Positions 12,401 through 21,231 of a stretch of DNA of 64,000 bases are shown here, piece after piece. The position numbers were made by a program, and so were the translations under genes. The notes beneath the pieces are model-generated. The model was not told the DNA's origin. It was given only the letters and a program-made list of their open reading frames with translations, and searched no databases. This DNA comes from Cladorrhinum sp. PSN259 (Eukaryota > Ascomycota > Sordariomycetes > Sordariales > Podosporaceae): positions 1-64,000 of the forward strand of contig MU867149.1 of the NCBI GenBank assembly GCA_033725935.1, given 5' to 3'. The first letter of the stretch is position 1; the number at the start of each line of letters is the position of its first letter.

Positions 12401-12832
12401 TCCCCCGGCCACCCCCAACGCAATGAGTCGAGCTGCCAATCCCGAAGCGAGGCGATCAAGTTGGGCGTAGCACAGATCGCCATCCCACGCGCACACTGCA
12501 GGGGCCGTAGGTCGGGCCTTGACGCTCTGCACGAACATGTCGTGCACGCAGCGATGCACGGCAGCAGGCACCACGGCGTTCCATTCCCAGATCTGTCGCA
12601 GGTCGGCTATCGAAGCCTGCTCAAGGCCGGGCGGCGTTTGTTGGGCTAGAGCGATATTGGCGCTTGTTTCGGTTGTCGTCTTCCCTATGCTATCCCGACT
12701 GCCTGTTGTTTGCTCCTTGTCTTGTCCTGTCGTCTCGCAGATGACAGCGACCGATGCATCGCCCATCGCAAGGCCGTGGATGTCTTGGTCGGACAGCTGG
12801 CCGTCCGCTCCGCCATAATCGCCAGCCACCAT
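9428..12832 (-). CDS. Free-standing NRPS module A-nMT-T
   Basis: 1134 aa, no intron. Order: adenylation domain about 95-545 (TSGSTGKPKG at 247-255, YKTGDLVRY, KIRGQRVELGE), an N-methyltransferase inserted before the last A motifs (SAM loop VLEIGTGSG at 629-637, region 560-985), A9/A10 at about 1015-1040 with NSNGKVDRR, and a carrier domain whose LGGDS gives the phosphopantetheine Ser1098. No condensation, thioesterase or reductase domain. The Asp holding the substrate amino group is present (D291). Pocket residues by alignment to GrsA read D-V-C-S-I-G-L-P-N-K; I do not assign a substrate. It should load and N-methylate one amino acid and pass it to another protein, most likely the large NRPS at 23.6 kb. 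It is divergent from P450-2 across about 1.2 kb. Confidence 0.92.
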   Translation of the reverse strand: MVAGDYGGADGQLSDQDIHGLAMGDASVAVICETTGQDKEQTTGSRDSIGKTTTETSANIALAQQTPPGLEQASIADLRQIWEWNAVVPAAVHRCVHDMFVQSVKARPTAPAVCAWDGDLCYAQLDRLASGLAARLIALGVAGGAFVPVCFEKSMWTAVAVLGVLKTGAAFVLLDPAVPELRLQTIVSQVHGSIIVCSQASEALSSRLAGQVVILGAHVAKDLYDQPPREPSVAPDPSSPMYVAFTSGSTGKPKGAIITHTNLASAIVHQERSLHITEASRVYDFSAYSFDVCICNMFATLTAGGCLCVPNELDRQNRLAESIASLGANTIDLTPSVSRLLQPEQVPSIEQIIFGGEALRIEHVTPWWGKVRIVSLYGPCECTPNSTINSHPSSPGEATHMGNGIGLNTWIVHAEDHNTLVPVIGDVGELLLEGPLVGSGYLKEPEKTAAAFIEDPDWLAAGGSPEQPGRRGRLYKTGDLVRYNKDGGISFVGRKDEQVKIRGQRVELGEIEHVLRAHPKVKDAAAVVVSKAKDKPESWLAGFVTVRDDEIGDEGARGGEEESQHVEGWEKQFDDDYLTLEGMRTESIGRDFMGWTSMYDGLDIDKGEMNEWLDDTISSIRNGMRPRHVLEIGTGSGMILFNLLGELQSYTGLEPSGRAVAFLTRITTSMPPKVAAKISMHKAAAADVGRVAKGLLADTVVLNSVIQYFPSLDYLVEVVQQLAQLQGVKTIFLGDVRSFPLYNEFLAARALYATKGKASKEELRRIIHDMKQAEAELLVDPAFFMALPDRISNIEHVEILPKRMRATNELSAYRYEAVIHVRAAGQPRQQVRELGQDQWVDFQGRELSRESLLEFLQSHLSTSSTALAVSNIPNGKTVTMSHVVAGLDSSSSSVGVETNDDGDDEEAWLASAYAYAQQQPSMSAADLVELAERTGSRVELSWARQSSQRGSLDAIFHRYAPSNGEARVLFRFPWDHHRCLTQNGPFCNAPVQRHQARRHAHIQSELYDILQARLPSYMLPQVVTILDKMPLNSNGKVDRRALAERTRSQTAGRDRGPARHTNMSALEEQIRNIWGEVLSVKPGSIGLDDSFFKLGGDSMTAMKFVGRARGVGLDMTVAQVFRYPKLRDIVRAVQ

Positions 12833-14018
12833 GATGTCTTGGTACTAGTAAGAATAGGGCCGCAACTAGCTAGGCCTCGCAAGCAGCTAAATATCGGTCA
12901 AGTGATGGCAGCGGTTGCAGTGATCGTGGAGGGAGTGCTTGGAAGCCAACTACTAGTACGAGAGGTTATGTCGCCGGGCAATTAATTGTGCCTAGTTCGG
13001 CGGGCTCTTGGACGGGCTGTCCGGGCGCGACGCGATCTGTTAGGTGCCTTGGGCAGTCCTGCCCACCAACTGGGAATTCTTCTTGGACCGCCACCAATCG
13101 CTGTTGGATGATTCTTGCCGTATAGTGCAGTGCATCGGACAAACATGATGGGAGTGTAGCATGGCTGGCAAAGAGCACACTCGCATAATACATGCATGAG
13201 AAGCTACTTTGAAGTGACAACTTGCATATTTTCACCCCGGTGTACGTTGTATTGTTATCAGGGTGGGATTTTCAAATAGATTTGCAACACGGGGAACTAC
13301 GGGATGTCCCGTAGCGATCGAGTGGCGAACTGCCAGGCTTTCTTGGTTGAGATTAAGGGTAAAATATGCACGTATGCCATGCATGCGAGGCGCTAAATAG
13401 AGTGGATGCTACATTCCTACTTAAAGCTGCAAGCTGCAGCTGGTTGAATATAATATTTCCCTGGTCTGCATACAGGACCAGAGTGGCACTCTGTTTGTAC
13501 CAAGTACAGGAGCTTTCCAAAACATCTAAACCCATTGGGCCTACGGACTGGTGATGCAAGTACTTGGCGCAAGTCATTCTGGCGAGCGCAATAGAAGGCA
13601 ACGCGTTCACACCCTTTCCAATTATGAGAATGCGCCCCTACACGGTGCGCCAAGATTCCCAGGATGTCGAGCACACGCTTGGTTTCGGCTGTGTACAGTA
13701 TATCAAAGCAGTATCGCTACTAATTTGCTGCTAAAGTGTTGCCATCTACGCTAGATGGCGCAGATGGGGAGGGGGCGGCGAACAAAGTTGGTCGCCGATA
13801 GAGAATCAAGTCTCGTGGTTTCGTTGGCAGGATCTCCGAAGAAGCTTCTTTATGTCTCACCCGAGGGGCGTGGGCCTCTGGGCTCTGTCGAAACGGTGAC
13901 GGTCAGGGTTTATATATTAATTCGCCCATGAGGCGACGATTTGCCTCGGCCATCCTATTTCAATGTAATCAACGTTCGGGCAGACCAGACAGGTGAACCT
14001 TTGAAAAAAGCTGAAGCC
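12833..14018. promoter_or_regulatory. Divergent promoter region between A-nMT-T and P450-2
   Basis: 1.19 kb without a credible gene, upstream of both genes. TATATATTAA at about 13912-13921 is a good TATA box for P450-2, whose first in-frame ATG is 14019. A perfect palindrome lies at 13297-13314 and is listed separately. Confidence 0.5.
13297..13314. promoter_or_regulatory. Perfect palindrome with CGG-N6-CCG, possible Zn2Cys6 site
   Basis: CTACGGGA-TG-TCCCGTAG has 8-bp arms and contains CGG-N6-CCG, the everted triplet layout bound by fungal Zn2Cys6 dimers. Its place in the divergent promoter of two cluster genes is suggestive. No binding factor is visible in the window. Confidence 0.35.
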
Positions 14019-15566
14019 ATGCTGGGGCCCATGTTTGTCTTTATCCGAAGGCTATTCGCCAAGTTGGATGCGCCACTGTTTGTAGGACTCGCCATCACGA
14101 TCGTTATCGTCTGCTTCAGGCTGTTCTATACTCTCTTCTACGGACGACTACGTCACGTCCCTGGACCGTGGCATTCAAAAATCTCGGGTCTTCTTTTGGC
14201 CTATTATGATCTTTCGTACCGGCGAAACGAAAAGATCCTACAGTGGCACCGACTGTACGGACCGGTGATCCGAATCGCCCCCAATCAGGTGTCAGTGGCT
14301 ACTTTGCAAGACGCCAAACAAGTATACGGAAGCAGTCACCGTTGGGCAAAGAGCAGCTACTTTGACCAGTTTATGGGATACGACGCTCGATCCATCTTTG
14401 CAACAAAGCCGTACGAGGAACATCGCGCAAAGCGCAAGTTGACGTCGATATTCTATCAGGCCTCCACCGTCTACAGGCTTCCAGAGCTGGAACAGCACAT
14501 CCAAGAGCGCTCTCGCGCCGTTCTCAACCAGATTCGGCCGGGCCAGGAGACAGACGTCTACAGCCTGACGGACTGGTATGCTCTTGATAACATCACCTTT
14601 CTCGTTCTCGGACCAGAGCACGGCACTCGCTCCGTGGATAACGACTGCCTCGAACGCCGCCTACTGAAGGAACTAAAGCACCAACAGTTTGTCGGCCCGC
14701 TTCGTGTCCGCTTCCCCCAGGCGTACAAATACGCATCTCGGTTCCTCGCAACGTTGAGCCGGCGGTTTAGATTTCTCGTAGCAGACGACGAACTGGCAGC
14801 TTGGTGCGAATCGCGATTTCGCGCAGCCGTGAACGATTCTCGGGTGGCGCAGACACGCTCCCTCTTACGACACCTATCGGAAGTCGAAGGGGCACGCTCC
14901 GGCACAGAGACGTCCGACCTGCGGTACGTGGCGGCCGAGGTGCTCGACAATATCAATGCGGCCGAGGCCACGGTTGCTGTAACGGCCACGTACCTGATCT
15001 GGAGGCTCACCGAGGCGCCACACTGGCAGCGGCAGATACGCGCCGAGCTTTCCCGGCTGCCCGTGCAGCAAGACGGCTCTCTGGCGTTCGCCCCTGTCAA
15101 CGAAAATGTCCCATCCTTGGAGGCATGTCTACGTGAAGTCTATCGCCTCCACCCGGCATCCAGCGGGCGGGCCGAGCGTGTCGTGCCCTTGGGAGGGCAT
15201 AGCATGTCGGGCATCCATCTCCCTGAGAAGACGATCGCCGTAGCCTCCATTCACGCCTTGCATCAAGACGAGGACGTCTATCCAGACTCGCACCTCTTTG
15301 CCCCCGAGAGGTGGCTAGACCAAGATGAACAGACATGGAAGCTGCGCGACGCTCAGCTGATTCCGTTTGGATGCGGTGGGAGGATCTGTTTGGGCAAGGC
15401 CCTTGCGACCATGGAGCTCAAGCTCCTCATGGCGACATTGTACCGTAACCACGAGACCGTCTTTACAGCCTCCTCGAGTGCCGAGTCCATGAGACAATGC
15501 AGCACGCACGATGCGGTGCCGTGGGGGTTGAAATGTGTGGTCCGGTTTCAAATAGCCGAGCAATAG
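14019..15566 (+). CDS. Cytochrome P450 monooxygenase with unusual I helix
   Basis: Single exon, 515 aa from the ATG at 14019; upstream in-frame sequence has no ATG and the TATA box is about 100 bp upstream. Seen: a hydrophobic anchor after the first 20 residues, RHVPGPWHSK hinge, VIRIAPN, ExxR in CLREVYR, APERW, and haem loop FGCGGRICLG with the Cys ligand. Odd: the I helix, normally AGxDT, reads NAAEAT, so the usual Gly is Ala and the acid one before the Thr is Ala, with a Glu displaced by one. That acid-alcohol pair normally delivers protons to the haem oxygen, so chemistry may be non-standard, for example substrate-assisted or not a hydroxylation. First gene of a same-strand run with the aminotransferase, FMO, FAD oxidase and large NRPS. 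Confidence 0.9.
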   Translation: MLGPMFVFIRRLFAKLDAPLFVGLAITIVIVCFRLFYTLFYGRLRHVPGPWHSKISGLLLAYYDLSYRRNEKILQWHRLYGPVIRIAPNQVSVATLQDAKQVYGSSHRWAKSSYFDQFMGYDARSIFATKPYEEHRAKRKLTSIFYQASTVYRLPELEQHIQERSRAVLNQIRPGQETDVYSLTDWYALDNITFLVLGPEHGTRSVDNDCLERRLLKELKHQQFVGPLRVRFPQAYKYASRFLATLSRRFRFLVADDELAAWCESRFRAAVNDSRVAQTRSLLRHLSEVEGARSGTETSDLRYVAAEVLDNINAAEATVAVTATYLIWRLTEAPHWQRQIRAELSRLPVQQDGSLAFAPVNENVPSLEACLREVYRLHPASSGRAERVVPLGGHSMSGIHLPEKTIAVASIHALHQDEDVYPDSHLFAPERWLDQDEQTWKLRDAQLIPFGCGGRICLGKALATMELKLLMATLYRNHETVFTASSSAESMRQCSTHDAVPWGLKCVVRFQIAEQ

Positions 15567-16648
15567 CCAGACATATTTCCAGCATACACACACACACACA
15601 CATACACCGTGACACACAACGCACATATCATGAAATTGACTGACGCCCAATGCGGCCAAATAACAGTGTTCGTATTCAAGTGTTGCACCTTTGTAGAGAT
15701 CCTAGCTTTAATGGTCTCCTCTCTCATGAGCTTTTCTCTTGCGTTGATGTTGATACGTAGCCTACCTAGCTTCAAGGCCATTCTTTCGAGCGTTCAGCGT
15801 CTTATCTTTAGCATCTAAAGCGGTTCTTGTCGTCTATGAAATCAGACGTCTTGACCGTACAACGGGTTTACCCGACTTCTGGTCTGTAATCGGCACTCAC
15901 CCCCAAGGGCAATATTGATGTTATGCCAGAGAGAGATAGGATCAAGCATTATAATCACCTTTGCAACCCTCAACAGGAAGTGCAGTATTTCTGACAGATT
16001 ATTCCTTTTTTTTAACCCGCATTAGTGGCTATGGACTGGCAGCATCACTTCGTCCCGCGATGGACCTGCTGCGAGCGGGCCTGCGTGTGAAAATTTAGCG
16101 AGTCGTATCCCCCCCTACCAAGAGAATAAAAAGGTATTGTTCCGCAGGTATCTGCATATTCCTTTTAATTAGCATGCAGTCGCGCAGAAGATTCTGCGCC
16201 GATCCGATGGAACCTCTCGATGCAGCGTCCTGCACATGATCGCCGCGCGCATTATGTAGGATCCTTAGTACTCGGTTACGGGTTTCTTGTCTTTGACTGG
16301 GTGAATAGTGAAAGAACGGGCCTTTCGCCCTTTATTTATCTCGAAGAGCTGCGTGTTTCCAATTAACGCTCTGATTGGCCGAAACATTGGGACAGAACTT
16401 GGGAAGGGCAAATGGACCACCCAGAAGCTTCCGTTGTATAGGTCGTTGTAGCGTGAACTTCTGCGTCTGTGTCAAAGTTTCTCGGTCCGAGCTCGGGGTT
16501 ATTTGTTGTATCTACATGCAAGATACTCAACTCGGTCTACTAATAACACCCCAAAAAGTGCAGCTCCCACGCAAAGCTTTTCATTTTCATGTTTATTTTT
16601 ATTTTTATTGATTTTCATTCCGGCCAAGCTAAACGTATTGGGTGCACA
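15567..16648. other. Intergenic: P450-2 3' flank and aminotransferase promoter
   Basis: A short (CA)n microsatellite lies at about 15587-15604, directly after the P450 stop. No frame with a domain. AT-rich (TTTAT)n-like sequence at about 16590-16615 immediately precedes the aminotransferase start. Confidence 0.45.
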
Positions 16649-17788
16649 ATGCATTACCAACGCATGACCATCGAGAAGGAGGCGCCCGAGGAAGTCGGCG
16701 CCTCCATCAAATACAACTTATCCGAGAGTGCCGTCTCGGACCAGACGCTCGACTCATTGGGCGTCAAGATACCCTCGAGCACAGTGCTCACCTATACGGA
16801 GCACATGGGAAGCCACAGGATCCGATCTCTTGTGGCCGAGGCTTGCAACGGCTCCGTGGCCGCCCAGGACGTTCTCGTCACGGCAGGCGCCTCGACGTCC
16901 TTGTTCATCATCAAGACGGCTCTGCTGGGCCCCCAAGACCATGTCGTCATCACGCGTCCCAACTACGCCACCAATCTAGAGATCCCGCGGTCCATCGGAT
17001 GCGACATGACCTTTGTGGACCTGGAGTTCGAATCGCAGTTCCGATTGGACGTGGCCCGCATAGCCGCGTCGATCCGACCGGGCGCCACCAAGCTCATCAG
17101 CATCTGCTCGCCCAATAACCCGACGGGCACCAAGTGCAGCTCGGCGGAGCTCCGGTCGCTCGCATCCCTGGCTAGCGAGGCCGGGTGCCATCTCCTCATT
17201 GACGAGACGTATGCCGACCTTGACCACGCATCCTGGGCGGACGGCAGCCAGCAAGCGACCCCGCCGCCGCTCAGGGGGGCCGAGCTCGGAAGCCATGTCA
17301 TCACCGTGTCCTCCATGTCCAAGGCCTACGGCGTGCCGGGGATCCGCATCGGCTGGCTCACCACCACGGACCCAGCGCTCATGGAGCGCTTCCTGGCCGC
17401 CAAGGAGCAGATCAGCATCAGCGGCAGCGTCATCGACGAGCTCGTCGCCGAGCAGATTCTGGCTCGCCGGGCCGAGCTGCTGCCGGCCACAGTGGCCGAT
17501 ATGCGCCGTCGGAGGGACCTTGTCGGCGCATGGGTGGAGCAGCAACAGGGGCTGGTCGACTGGGTGAGGCCCGAAGCAGGAGCAACGTGCTTTGTCAAGA
17601 TCAAGCAGATCCCCAAGGGGGGGATTAAGGCATTCTACACGCGGCTTCTGGACGAGTACGGCGTGTACGTTGGACGGGGCTCCTGGTTCGAGAGGGACGA
17701 TGTGTTCTTTCGGCTAGGGTACGGATGGCCGACCTGGGAGGAGTTGAAGACGGGGCTGGAGGCCATTTCCGACGCGCTGCGAGGTTGA
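16649..17788 (+). CDS. PLP-dependent aminotransferase, class I/II fold type I
   Basis: Single exon, 379 aa from the ATG at 16649. An in-frame upstream ATG at 16589 would add 20 mostly hydrophobic residues encoded by T-rich DNA and is less likely. Seen: SPNNPTGT, LIDETYADLDH with the Asp that pairs with the PLP ring nitrogen, the Schiff-base Lys225 in SMSKAYGVPG followed by IRIGW, and FFRLGYGWP near the C-terminus for the substrate carboxylate Arg. It may interconvert an amino acid and its alpha-keto acid. Given that the first A domain of the large NRPS lacks the amino-binding Asp, it could supply a keto or hydroxy acid starter (inference). Relatives in this fold include C-S lyases, but there is no GST or thiol-oxidase partner here to support a GliI-like role. 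Confidence 0.88.
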   Translation: MHYQRMTIEKEAPEEVGASIKYNLSESAVSDQTLDSLGVKIPSSTVLTYTEHMGSHRIRSLVAEACNGSVAAQDVLVTAGASTSLFIIKTALLGPQDHVVITRPNYATNLEIPRSIGCDMTFVDLEFESQFRLDVARIAASIRPGATKLISICSPNNPTGTKCSSAELRSLASLASEAGCHLLIDETYADLDHASWADGSQQATPPPLRGAELGSHVITVSSMSKAYGVPGIRIGWLTTTDPALMERFLAAKEQISISGSVIDELVAEQILARRAELLPATVADMRRRRDLVGAWVEQQQGLVDWVRPEAGATCFVKIKQIPKGGIKAFYTRLLDEYGVYVGRGSWFERDDVFFRLGYGWPTWEELKTGLEAISDALRG

Positions 17789-18536
17789 TGATCCGACGGG
17801 TCGATCAGCCGGATGGATGGATCACGGCGGGCGCGCGGAAGGGGACCAGCAACGCGTGCTGCAGGATGAAAATTGAGCTCAAAGTAGATGATGGAGCTAG
17901 TTCATTTCGTTACACAGTCACACAGTGTACTTGTACCTCGGGATCGACATTACGACGCTCTGTGTACATGTGGATAACCTGGAATATAGCAGTCTGCATA
18001 ATTCCGCCTGCAGGCCGTCTATCAGATCACTAATTCATGCATATTCCATATTCTTTTTAATTTTTTTTCCGTCGGTGGGGACCCGGAGGGAGGGGGGGGG
18101 GGGGGGGTCGGCGTAACAAGCATCGCAGCTGGAAGAGATTTACGGATACGTCCGCCCGCATCATGCATTTCGCGCAAATTGTGGCCTCGGCTTATTAGGA
18201 CGTTTGACTTTAGCCAGTCACGTCATTTTTTTGTCCAGTCATATCATGCTTCGGCGCCAGAGCTGATCTGTGTAGATTAGAACCGAACTGCAGGAGTCTC
18301 GGGTGGATGCACGTGGACCGGCTGCTAGTCGTGCCACCACCTGAACCGTGATGCCCCATTACGCCCGAAGCGTGAAGATCAATACATGGACAAGAACCGT
18401 GACAGGCGGCGGAGAAAGAAGACTATCCGAGGCCACGCCACTGTTCTCAGTCACCATCACCGTCCCGCTCCAACGTCACTTCCTTGTCTAGTAGCCGCAA
18501 AGAAGCCCTTCAGATTCCCCCCCTTGCACGGAATAC
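17789..18536. other. Intergenic: aminotransferase to FMO
   Basis: Contains a G homopolymer at about 18092-18108 and otherwise no feature I can support. It should contain the promoter of the FMO. Confidence 0.4.
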
Positions 18537-20882
18537 ATGGCTGATCTATCTATGAACATGCAGTCTGCTTCCATGTCCGGGACGTCGGCTACCTCGACCA
18601 TCGTGGGGGATGTCAAGGTCGCCGTGATTGGCCTCGGTACTAATCATCTACTCGCACTTTGTGAGTGCGCTGCGTTTCTTGTATGGGGCTAACACTCATG
18701 CTAGGCCCAGCTGGTCTGACAGCCATCAAAGCACTGCGTGAACAAGGTTTTGATGTCCAAGGCTTTGAACGACGAGGCTGTGTGGGCGGCGTGTGGTCCA
18801 ACAGTCATAATCACAGTTACACATCGGTCATCCAGGAGACCGTCGCCAATGTTAGCAAGTTCACGGTAAGCCATGCCGTCTGCCCCCTTGGCCACATGTA
18901 AGCTGTGTGTGTTGATCTAGCGTGGCTACTACACAGTCTAGTTTCAGCGATTTCCCTGTGCCTCGAGGTGGGTTCCGGAGCGAAACCTGACAAGCGAGAA
19001 ATCAGCATGATTGTTTCTACTATCCTTCTCTTGTTCCTTCAGCCTCCCCCTTTTCTCTCCTCCCCGCCTTGTTCATGTCCTGACACCAGTGTCAGATTGG
19101 CCGTCCTATTTGACGGGCTCGCATGTTGCGCAGTTTCTCCAAGCGTACGCGTCCAAGTTCCAGCTCCACCAACACATTCAGTTTAATACAACAGTCCGTG
19201 TGGTGCTCCGCGACGATGCGGACGCAGGGTGGAACATTCACATTGTCAAAGAGGGCGAAGAGGAAGAAGAAGTGTTGCACTTCGACAAGGTCGTTCTAGC
19301 GACTGGTTCCGACACTCTGCCCGTGTGGCCGCAGATGCCGGGTAGAAACGAATTCCAGGGCACAGTCATCCATGGACAAAGCTACCGTGAGTATGTGATC
19401 CTTTGCGTCCCCCCCAGGCTGCAAAAACCCAAACTCAATACGAAATGGTATGCTAAACTGTGGGGAAGCAGGCCCACGAAATTTGCCCGTCAGAGAGTCT
19501 TGGTTGTCGGGTTGGGGAACACAGCATGCGAAGTGGCACTGAGTGTCGCCCGCGAAGCTTCGTGCGTGTATCAGTCATATCGTCGCGGGAGAATTATTAT
19601 CTCGCGATACGATGACGATGGCGTCCCGACGGACATTGAGCCGTGGCCCAAGACGCAGCTCAAGTATCTGTTGCGCCACAGGCTGCCCTGGCTCGCCACA
19701 TGGCTGGAGAAGCGTCGCATAGTCAAGACCATGCTGAGCGATGCAGCACGTCACCAAGCTGGAGAAGCCGGAGAAGCTGGAGATTCAGAGCGGCGGCGGC
19801 GCCTGCGGGCAGAAGAACAGATCAGAGGCGAGTGGCGCCTGCTGCCGTGTCCGACAGAGCTCGTGCACCCAGCGGTGCAAGATGACTTTATCTCGGCGCT
19901 GTATTCCAGACGCATCACACCCGTGCGGGGATTCAAGGCGTTTGTGGGCGCAGACAAGGTGCTGCTGGACGACGGTTCAACGGTGCAAGTTGACACGGTC
20001 GTGTTCTGCACCGGGTATGCGCTCGACTTTGGCATCATGCCCGAGCTGGAAATGGATGGGAGCTGCGGTCTGCCGTTGAGGACGGCGGCGGACCAGCACC
20101 ATGCCAAGGCACAGGCCGGGGAACCCACGGCCGCAGTCGGGGCGACGAGTGAGGTGCCCACGCTGCCGCGGCTGTACCAAATGCTGTTCCCTCCGCGATG
20201 GGCGTCGTCGGTGGCTGTCCTGAGCTGGATGTCGGCTCTGGAGACGGCGTGGTGCGTGTGCGAGCTGGCTTCCATGGCATTGTCGCAGGTCTGGGCGGCC
20301 GACGCGGCGAGCAAGCTGACACCGGGGCTGCTCCCGGCTGGTTCATCAGCATCCAGCAAGGCCAATCGACTCCATCCAAGACTAGCGCAACTGCCGACCG
20401 AGGCCGAGATGAACGTGGCGGTCGACCGCTATCACGCCTGGTGGCGACGGGGCTGGGTTAAGGAGTCATCAGCACACCCAGGCCTGATCAAGCCGTACAG
20501 CTTCTATCGCTTCCTACACCAAGCAGCCGGCACGGGCATGTACGAGCATGTAGGCCACTCGCTCAGCCTCCGGAACTGGATCCTGTGGTGGAAGGACAGG
20601 CGGCTTCATAGGTACCTAACCAAAGGCCCGGCGAGTAGCCACGCTTGGCGCGTGTTTGAGACCAACCCGGGAGGCATCCCCGGCTGTGGCAGACGCACCT
20701 GGCCCGGAGCGAGACAAGCGTTGCAAGATGCGGTACGTCTTTGGTCCCTGATTGTTGTCTTTGTTGTCGTCGACTTCATCGCTGCATTGATTGCCTTTGG
20801 ATTCATCACTGACACCAGCTGCAAATCGCAGTACGAGGATTATGAACATGAACGGTATAGGCACGCGGAAGCGGTCGAGTAG
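18537..20882 (+). CDS. Flavin-containing monooxygenase (FMO-like N-oxygenase or Baeyer-Villiger type)
   Basis: Six exons give 634 aa; introns at 18637-18704, 18866-18936, 18968-19089, 19391-19471 and 20733-20831 keep frame throughout. Exon 3 is only 31 nt. Seen: FAD-binding VIGLGPAGL, split by the first intron and restored on splicing; FSDFPVPR; the FMO fingerprint FxGxxxHxxxY as FQGTVIHGQSY; NADPH-binding VVGLGNTACEVAL; FCTGYALDFG. The family transfers oxygen from NADPH-reduced flavin to N, S or carbonyl carbon; in a peptide cluster N-hydroxylation is the usual role (inference). The last intron removes a hydrophobic stretch that would otherwise look like a C-terminal membrane anchor, so an unspliced form could be membrane-bound. 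Confidence 0.88.
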
Positions 20883-21231
20883 CTAGACATGCCAGGGCCG
20901 TGCCTTTTCCGCCATCTTTTCTCGCATTTTGCTGCCCTTGTGTGCCTTGTAGTCAATGGCTGCGTATCTATGCAACTAGAGGATATACGTCGCAATGCAA
21001 ATTGAGGTACCGAGTACCAACAAGCATAACCAATCTCCACCTTAATGCCTACAGTAGCTGCATTGCCCTTATATTGCAGCCGGTGGTATTGTTTCCCCAC
21101 CTCCTCCACTTGCCCAATCTCATCCTTGCTCACGAACCCAAGCAATGTCTTGACCTGTCGTGTTAACCACCGTGACCACCGTGGCCTCCACATACACAGT
21201 AGTCAGTGTTAAACTCTCAACTTTGGATACA
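20883..21231. other. Intergenic: FMO to FAD oxidase
   Basis: 349 bp. No gene or clear motif seen. It separates two same-strand cluster genes and must hold the FMO 3' end and the next promoter. Confidence 0.4.

Noticed and set aside
16649..17788. GliI-like C-S lyase role for the aminotransferase, implying an epithiodiketopiperazine cluster
   Set aside because: No glutathione transferase, gamma-glutamyl cyclotransferase, dipeptidase or thioredoxin-type oxidase in the window, and the NRPS layout differs from GliP.
19381..19471. Splicing of FMO intron 4 from the GTGAGT at 19387
   Set aside because: It puts the downstream NADPH-binding frame out of phase; the GTATGT donor four bases later restores REPTKFARQRVLVVG.
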